From Methanocorpusculum sp. MCE (GTDB lineage: Archaea; Halobacteriota; Methanomicrobia; Methanomicrobiales; Methanocorpusculaceae): a stretch of DNA of 19,749 nt. The translations under genes were made by a program, and so were the position numbers. The notes beneath the pieces are model-generated. The model was not told where the DNA came from. It did not search any database and saw only the letters and a list, made by a program, of their open reading frames with translations. Each line of letters begins with the position of its first letter. The stretch's first letter is position 1. Location: the NCBI GenBank assembly GCA_003315675.1, contig NIZU01000059.1, positions 1 to 19,749 on the forward strand. Reading direction: 5' to 3'. Shown here in pieces: positions 15,636 to 19,749 of the stretch.

Positions 15636-16496
15636 ATGCCAGACGATCATACAATGATTCGTGTTCCGACGTACATCCCCTCAGTCGATAAAATCCTTGG
15701 CGGCGGCGTTCCGATCGGGTCAACGATATTACTTATCACCGAGCCCGGTGCGGGAGGACCTGAATTCCTCTTCACATCTTTGGTAAATTACTGCAGGGAG
15801 GTTAATGGCGATATCATTTCAACGAAAAATGCCAATCGGCCCGATGCAATATATTATATAACACCAAAGACGTCCCGAAATCAGTTTATCACCATGATGA
15901 AACAGCAGTTCAGTTTCCTGAATAATATCGATTTTGAAGGGGAACTGCTGGACAAATACGTTTTTCATATGGATGTCGGCGATGTTTATTTTGCGAGATC
16001 CATCGTTCCGCTTTCCTGGTATTCCCAGAAGACGCTTTCGGAGCATCTCATGGATCTGCCGCCGTACGATGATTACGGCGGTCTTGCCTATCTCGCAGGA
16101 ATGGTGGAGACGGCCCCTGAGAATTCAATGGTGTATATCGACTCACTGACGCCGTATCTCCCGTACTTTAGCGATCAGGATAAATGGCGAAATCTGATTT
16201 TTCTGATCTACGGTCTTTCCCGTGCGGCAAAAAAACGGAACATCACTTTTATAATATTACTGACCGCCGGGATTCTCCCTGCGAGCAAGGAAATATCCCT
16301 CGGCAATTCATTCGATGCGATCATTCGTCTCGTGTGGCAGAAAAGTCAGGAATCCATGTCAAGGCAACGGCAGATGTACATCGAAAAGTTTTCCAGCGTT
16401 CTTCCTCTTCTTTCATCAAGGGATATTGCCACCTATAATGTTTCCATTGCCCCCGAGACCGGCTTTGAGATATCCAATCTCAGGAGATTGGCATAA
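15636..16496 (+). CDS. KaiC/RadA-like ATPase-fold protein with abnormal P-loop (first of pair)
   Basis: This belongs to the single-domain archaeal KaiC/RAD55-like branch of the RecA ATPase fold, often linked to signalling or motility control. The family start IPSVDKILGGGVPIGSTILLITEPG (about 14-38) is clear. The Walker A, however, reads EPGAGGPEF (36-44) where GxxGxGK[TS] is expected, so the catalytic Lys and Ser/Thr are missing. The Walker B strand MVYIDSLTPY (165-174) keeps its Asp. The 286-aa protein also has an insertion of about 45 residues between strands 2 and 3 compared with its neighbour. ATG 15636 is used; ATG 15654 is possible, and neither has a strong ribosome binding site. The stop is 1 base before the next gene, so they are surely cotranscribed. 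ATP hydrolysis is doubtful. Confidence 0.75.
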   Translation: MPDDHTMIRVPTYIPSVDKILGGGVPIGSTILLITEPGAGGPEFLFTSLVNYCREVNGDIISTKNANRPDAIYYITPKTSRNQFITMMKQQFSFLNNIDFEGELLDKYVFHMDVGDVYFARSIVPLSWYSQKTLSEHLMDLPPYDDYGGLAYLAGMVETAPENSMVYIDSLTPYLPYFSDQDKWRNLIFLIYGLSRAAKKRNITFIILLTAGILPASKEISLGNSFDAIIRLVWQKSQESMSRQRQMYIEKFSSVLPLLSSRDIATYNVSIAPETGFEISNLRRLA

Positions 16497-16497
16497 A

Positions 16498-17214
16498 ATG
16501 GATTATGAACCGCAGTCAAAAGTAATAATTCCATCAGGTATTCCCGGACTGGATGATATGATCGGAGGAGGTTTCATTAAGGGATCGGTTTTCGTCCTGA
16601 TCGGCGAGACCGGTACCGGCAGAACGATGTTCTCTCTCCAGTATTTGTATCAGGGCCTTCTTAACGGCGAGAAAGTGATGTACATCAGTTTGTTCAATCC
16701 GGTGGAACAGCTGACAAGCAACTTCCTCTCGATGTATCCCGAGATGCGTGATAGGATCAATAAGGATATGTATATAGTGCAGCTGCCTCCGGAGATTTTT
16801 CTGACATTCTCCTCGCGTCTCGGCAACAATGTTGCGATCATGATCCAGGAGCTTGGGGTGAGCCGTGTTGTCGTGAATCCATTCTCTGTCCTTGAAGAAA
16901 CACTGGTCACTTCGACGGGATTTCGATCAACTGATCTGAATATGGTGTATTCGTCCCTGCGTTCAACCGGGGCAACAACGATCCTGCATGTCAATTCAGG
17001 TCAGACGAATGTTTTTGCCAGTAAGTTCGGTTTCTCCGAGGTATTTGCCGACGGGGTCGCATGTATGTTCAGAGAGTTCCCGGATAACGATCATATGAGA
17101 CCATACCGCATGCCGTTTGTCCTTTTGAAATCACGCGGGCTTATCACGAAAACGGCGAAACTGATCAAGTATGATGAGTCGGGGTTGTTTACACTGCACT
17201 CGCCGATCAAATAA
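16498..17214 (+). CDS. KaiC/RadA-like ATPase-fold protein with altered Walker motifs (second of pair)
   Basis: Second RecA-fold protein of the pair, 238 aa. It begins with the family signature IPSGIPGLDDMIGGGFIKGS and VFVLIGETGTGRTMFSLQY (about 11-49). Its Walker A is GETGTGRT (36-43): Arg stands in for the invariant Lys at position 42. The Walker B strand RVVVNPFSVL (123-132) has Asn where Asp is normal. Downstream strands (TTILHVNSGQ, GVACMFRE) fit the KaiC core. I start at ATG 16498, 1 base after the upstream stop, with GGAGAT in the upstream gene's last codons as a possible ribosome binding site; a longer in-frame reading to 16315 overlaps the upstream gene and is not supported. A T-run follows the stop (17223-17229). 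The function is unknown; a regulatory heteromer with the first protein is my inference. Confidence 0.76.
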   Translation: MDYEPQSKVIIPSGIPGLDDMIGGGFIKGSVFVLIGETGTGRTMFSLQYLYQGLLNGEKVMYISLFNPVEQLTSNFLSMYPEMRDRINKDMYIVQLPPEIFLTFSSRLGNNVAIMIQELGVSRVVVNPFSVLEETLVTSTGFRSTDLNMVYSSLRSTGATTILHVNSGQTNVFASKFGFSEVFADGVACMFREFPDNDHMRPYRMPFVLLKSRGLITKTAKLIKYDESGLFTLHSPIK

Positions 17215-17222
17215 AACACTCC

Positions 17223-17229
17223 TTTTTTT
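17223..17229 (+). terminator. Oligo-T terminator after the KaiC-like pair
   Basis: CCTTTTTTTA, seven Ts, begins 8 bases after the second KaiC-like stop and matches the oligo-T signal used by archaeal RNA polymerase. Confidence 0.4.
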
Positions 17230-17286
17230 AGCCGCATGCCGTCAGAAATATCTTATTAATACATTAGAAACAACTTAGTATCATAT

Positions 17287-17358
17287 ATGGTTCAGCAGAA
17301 CGGCGGGTCCGGACAAACAAGAATAAATGATCCGGTTCGGAGAAAAAGAAGGAGATAG
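17287..17358 (+). other. In-frame upstream start and amber codon of the following membrane protein
   Basis: ATG at 17287 opens 23 codons (MVQQNGGSGQTRINDPVRRK and then a few Arg) before TAG at 17356-17358. The same frame continues without interruption into the membrane segment of the next gene. A basic cytoplasmic lead followed by a hydrophobic helix is the normal layout of a signal anchor. An ATTAAT TATA-like box (about 17255-17260) sits 30 bases before this ATG. I read it as the true N-terminus cut off by an amber mutation. Confidence 0.55.
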
Positions 17359-17379
17359 GACGGTTTTTTTACACCGCCG

Positions 17380-18033
17380 GTGCTCTTACTCCTAACCGCT
17401 GTTTTTGTTGCTCTAGTAGGTGTTTTGCTGATAATGACGAGTACGACCTGTTTTTTTCCGCAGGAATACCCGATGCCAAGCACACTTAATATTACCCCCG
17501 CTCCATCTTCAACAATTTCCGTTCAGATAGCGAAAAATGTAACTCCGTGTTCGGCTGTCGGCCAGATATGTGATATCAGTAATCCGTCATTTGTATTCCT
17601 GCCGGAAGGTACCGAAACAGTTCTTGGGAATGCAACGCTTCTCTATTTCAACCATATCTCGTACCCATACTACTCAACGTATGGGAGCACAACTCTCAAA
17701 GCAGTAAATATCTACCCTGTAACCGAGCTGATCATTAATTATAATGTTTCGAATGTCACGGTCAAAAAAGTGATTGTTGACAAACAGATCATTGAAAAAG
17801 GCATCCTCATTGATACAACCTACAAAACGGTGTATGTGACCTATCCCGATCCTGAAGCCAGATTCGAGATCAAAGTCTATGACGCATCCGGGGATCTGGC
17901 GGCCGTCGAGGGATTTGCCGGGCAGTATGATACCGGCATGAAGGATGTTATAACTTTCCTAACTCAAGGAAACTACACGATCGAGATGACGGGAAAGCGG
18001 ATCGAGTTCAATGTTTCCATCATCGAAAAATAA
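17380..18033 (+). CDS. Membrane-anchored extracellular protein, unknown function, possibly nonsense-interrupted
   Basis: I do not recognise a family. From GTG 17380 the product is 217 aa: one hydrophobic helix (about residues 1-19, LLLLTAVFVALVGVLLIM), then an extracellular beta-rich region with seven N-glycosylation sequons (NIT, NVT, NAT, NVS, NVT, NYT, NVS), as in archaeal cell-surface proteins. A Cys follows the helix, but the preceding residues are a poor lipobox. The GTG start lies inside the hydrophobic segment and has no ribosome binding site; GGAGAT at 17351-17356 is about 24 bases away. The natural start is more likely ATG 17287 in the same frame, which is separated from this part by TAG at 17356-17358. 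It is followed after 7 bases by the convergent BofA-like gene. Confidence 0.65.
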   Translation: MLLLLTAVFVALVGVLLIMTSTTCFFPQEYPMPSTLNITPAPSSTISVQIAKNVTPCSAVGQICDISNPSFVFLPEGTETVLGNATLLYFNHISYPYYSTYGSTTLKAVNIYPVTELIINYNVSNVTVKKVIVDKQIIEKGILIDTTYKTVYVTYPDPEARFEIKVYDASGDLAAVEGFAGQYDTGMKDVITFLTQGNYTIEMTGKRIEFNVSIIEK

Positions 18034-18040
18034 GGTTTGT

Positions 18041-18295
18041 TCAAATCACGATTCCAAAGAACGAAAGGATGATCAGCAGGGCAGCTCCGAGAATACCTCC
18101 CACCGCACACACGATCACTTGAGCGACCGAAAGATCCCCGATCGGTGCAAGATTCAGCCAGGAAACGATAAAGAGAATAATGACACCGCATACGGCGTTG
18201 ATCAGGAGTTTTAGTCCGTTTCTCAGGATGAAAAACAGTATTGCGCAGATCACGACCGCAATAATGATCATAATGACTGTTGCAAAAATATCCAT
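18041..18295 (-). CDS. BofA-like small membrane protein
   Basis: 84-aa protein with three hydrophobic stretches: about residues 3-23 (IFATVIMIIIAVVICAILFF), 29-47 (LKLLINAVCGVIILFIVSW) and 59-83 (QVIVCAVGGILGAALLIILSFF). The block LLINAVCGVIILFIV with the NLAPIGDLSVAQVIVCAVGGI region resembles the BofA family, named after the Bacillus inhibitor of pro-sigma-K processing. Archaeal members exist without sigma-K, so their role is unknown. The ATG is preceded by AGGTGA (18306-18311) and by a TATA-like TTTATATT (18318-18325). The TATA spacing predicts initiation nearly at the ATG, which would exclude the AGGTGA from the mRNA, so one of the two signals is probably fortuitous. Confidence 0.68.
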   Translation of the reverse strand: MDIFATVIMIIIAVVICAILFFILRNGLKLLINAVCGVIILFIVSWLNLAPIGDLSVAQVIVCAVGGILGAALLIILSFFGIVI

Positions 18296-18402
18296 GTAAG
18301 TAGATTCACCTGACCAGAATATAAAGGATTTGGCTGGATTTGCTTTTTCCCGCCCGGAAGGTATAATTACAGAATCAGTACAAGTATCATTTAGTCTCTA
18401 TC

Positions 18403-18408
18403 GAGGTG
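18403..18408 (+). promoter_or_regulatory. GAGGTG ribosome binding site placed for a CTG start
   Basis: GAGGTG is followed after 7 bases by CTG (18416-18418), in the frame of the downstream secreted protein. No ATG or GTG start lies at a suitable distance in that frame. A TATAATTA promoter-like element (18362-18369) stands about 54 bases before the CTG. Confidence 0.5.
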
Positions 18409-18415
18409 CCTTATC

Positions 18416-19654
18416 CTGAAAACCAGCAATCATATTTTGATTTTGATTCTGACGGCAGCCCTGCTTATCATTCCGGCAGCAGGCGAGGTGTCGCTGGATA
18501 TCCTTCAGCCTTCTGCAGATGAAACGTATTTTGCCGAGATGCGTGATCTGTATGTATACGGCAGCTTTGCAAATACCGGGGATCCGGCAGATGTCCGCGT
18601 GCGGGTCTACAACCCGGAAGGCGAGGTTATACGAACGTTGCAGAGTCATGTCGATACGACCGGCGGGACGCCGTCATCTTCGGTCGATATGAGTTTGGTC
18701 CCTGAGAATCTGCAGTGGGGTGATATTTTGGCAGTGGAGGCGATCACTGAACCCTATGGGTCTGCAAATGGGAGGAATAAGGTCCTCGTAAGCAAAACGT
18801 GGGTTTACTATCTTGCTCTGGTTCAGGGTGGTGTAACCAAGAATAGTTCCGGCATGTACAGTCAAGCTGATGAGAACGGGAACCTGATTCCGTACAGCGA
18901 TGATTTTACCGCAGGGGTTTACCGGATCGTTGTCGATGTTCTGGATAAAAACGGAAACAATATCCGGTTTATCAGCGGGAACGGAGAGCAGGTTGATTCA
19001 ATCGAACTTCCGATTTCGTTTGGGCTGACGCATGCTTCGCTTGGCATGTTCCGGCCTGATCAAAATCGCGAGAATGTGATCAGCTATGCACGGCTGAATG
19101 ATCTGCGGTCATATATCGACTGGTTCCCCGGGTACTTCCAGATCTCCGGAGGCTCTGCCGGCTATCAGATACCCGCCATCTGGCAGCCGAACAATGGTAT
19201 TGAAGTGGTTAACGCTCTTGAAGGAACGATGCTTGACACGCCTGACTCTGCAGAAAACACTCTGCTGATGTATAATCTCGGCAGTTCGAGCACCACGATC
19301 CAGGTGGAACTCGCCCAAATTCTTCTTGCAGGGTTGGAGGACAGTGACAAAACGACGTACACTTATTATTACACTTATTATGACACCGGGGAGATCTCCT
19401 ATGCATGTATAGATGCTGACGATGGAACCCTGAAAACGCTGAACGGGTCACTAACCGCATACCCTGATCTCTCCACGTCGGATTTCCGTGTGATCTATAC
19501 ACGCGCCGACAGTTCAGAGGATCCGATCCCGCAAAACACTATCTCACTTCTGCCGAATCTGACGAAATCGGTTGATACCTCGCCGTATGAAGTCACCGTT
19601 ACCCGCGGTGAGTATTTGGCACTGGATGGATTGACCCGGCCAATAGATACGTGA
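18416..19654 (+). CDS. Secreted surface protein of unknown function, CTG start proposed
   Basis: From CTG 18416 the product is 412 aa, beginning MKTSNHILILILTAALLIIP (if CTG is read as Met), a good Sec signal peptide with cleavage likely after IPAAG. A start at TTG 18437 would remove the basic n-region and has no ribosome binding site. The mature part is beta-rich: an Ig-like first domain (DLYVYGSFANTGDPADVRVR, VRVYNPEGEVIRTL) and a longer region with PGYFQISGGSAGYQIPAIW. There are a few sequons (NSS, NGS, NLT) and a Thr/Tyr-rich strand (TYTYYYTYYDTG). It resembles the large, poorly characterised surface proteins common in Methanomicrobiales. The C-terminus ends TRPIDT without a membrane anchor. 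A short coding-like stretch (AFYMTHPF) continues past the stop in another frame, so a 3' truncation is possible but unproven. Confidence 0.68.
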   Translation: MKTSNHILILILTAALLIIPAAGEVSLDILQPSADETYFAEMRDLYVYGSFANTGDPADVRVRVYNPEGEVIRTLQSHVDTTGGTPSSSVDMSLVPENLQWGDILAVEAITEPYGSANGRNKVLVSKTWVYYLALVQGGVTKNSSGMYSQADENGNLIPYSDDFTAGVYRIVVDVLDKNGNNIRFISGNGEQVDSIELPISFGLTHASLGMFRPDQNRENVISYARLNDLRSYIDWFPGYFQISGGSAGYQIPAIWQPNNGIEVVNALEGTMLDTPDSAENTLLMYNLGSSSTTIQVELAQILLAGLEDSDKTTYTYYYTYYDTGEISYACIDADDGTLKTLNGSLTAYPDLSTSDFRVIYTRADSSEDPIPQNTISLLPNLTKSVDTSPYEVTVTRGEYLALDGLTRPIDT

Positions 19655-19749
19655 ATATTGCGTTCTATATGACACACCCATTCCGCTCACCGTGACACAA
19701 CAAGTCCGCTGAAATGATACAAGAATTCCGCACATGACCCGCACAGATT

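Noticed and set aside
4730..17358. Amber codons read as pyrrolysine (or general TAG reassignment)
   Set aside because: pmbA uses TAG as its stop, there are no pyl genes in the window, and the two amber-containing genes do not resemble known Pyl proteins. Nonsense mutation or sequence error is simpler.
1..19749. CRISPR array, prophage or toxin-antitoxin system
   Set aside because: No regularly spaced repeats, phage structural genes or paired small toxin/antitoxin frames could be found on either strand.

Overview
The window is archaeal and fits a methanogen of the order Methanomicrobiales; Methanocorpusculum or a close relative is my best guess. The markers are a group II chaperonin (thermosome), membrane-anchored LonB, F420-dependent NADP reductase, an archaeal NMN adenylyltransferase, Nob1, an archaeal-type PRPP synthetase, a GfcR/PyrE-like regulator, TATA boxes about 25-30 bases before starts, and GGAGG/GGTGAT ribosome binding sites. 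The genus is inferred, not proven.

Layout. Bases 1-969 hold the 3' part of an IS5-family transposase, followed by a tandem 242/244-bp duplication of its end. Then come npdG (F420/NADP), a terminator, and an NAD biosynthesis pair: L-aspartate dehydrogenase (frameshifted) overlapping NMN adenylyltransferase. On the minus strand lie an FKBP-type prolyl isomerase (frameshifted) overlapping an orphan DNA methyltransferase, a small SD-led gene with an in-frame amber codon, tRNA-Ser(CGA), the thermosome, and a GfcR-like regulator. The regulator is divergent from a metallo-beta-lactamase-fold protein that shares a palindromic TATA element with it. Next are nob1 and prs (4-base overlap, minus strand), divergent from lonB. 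The right third is mostly plus strand: a PH-like membrane protein, tldD-pmbA, two adjacent KaiC/RecA-like ATPases with abnormal P-loops, a sequon-rich membrane-anchored protein preceded by an in-frame amber codon, a BofA-like membrane protein (minus), and a secreted protein whose best-placed start is CTG.

The housekeeping genes (ths, prs, nob1, lonB, tldD, pmbA) look intact. By contrast, nadX, the FKBP gene, the small minus-strand gene and the 17.3-kb membrane protein each carry a single inactivating-looking lesion. The 18.4-kb secreted gene has a non-ATG start, and the NMN adenylyltransferase has lost its usual C-terminal ATP-binding signature. Together with transposon debris this looks like early gene erosion, as might occur in a host-associated methanogen, or like base-level errors in the assembly. 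Both frameshifts fall in simple repeats (A8 and TC4) and lie in the upstream member of an overlapping gene pair, so they should also uncouple the downstream gene. I found no CRISPR array, no prophage, and no clear new defence or biosynthetic system. The most unusual protein-level features are the paired degenerate KaiC-like ATPases and a cysteine cluster inside NpdG.
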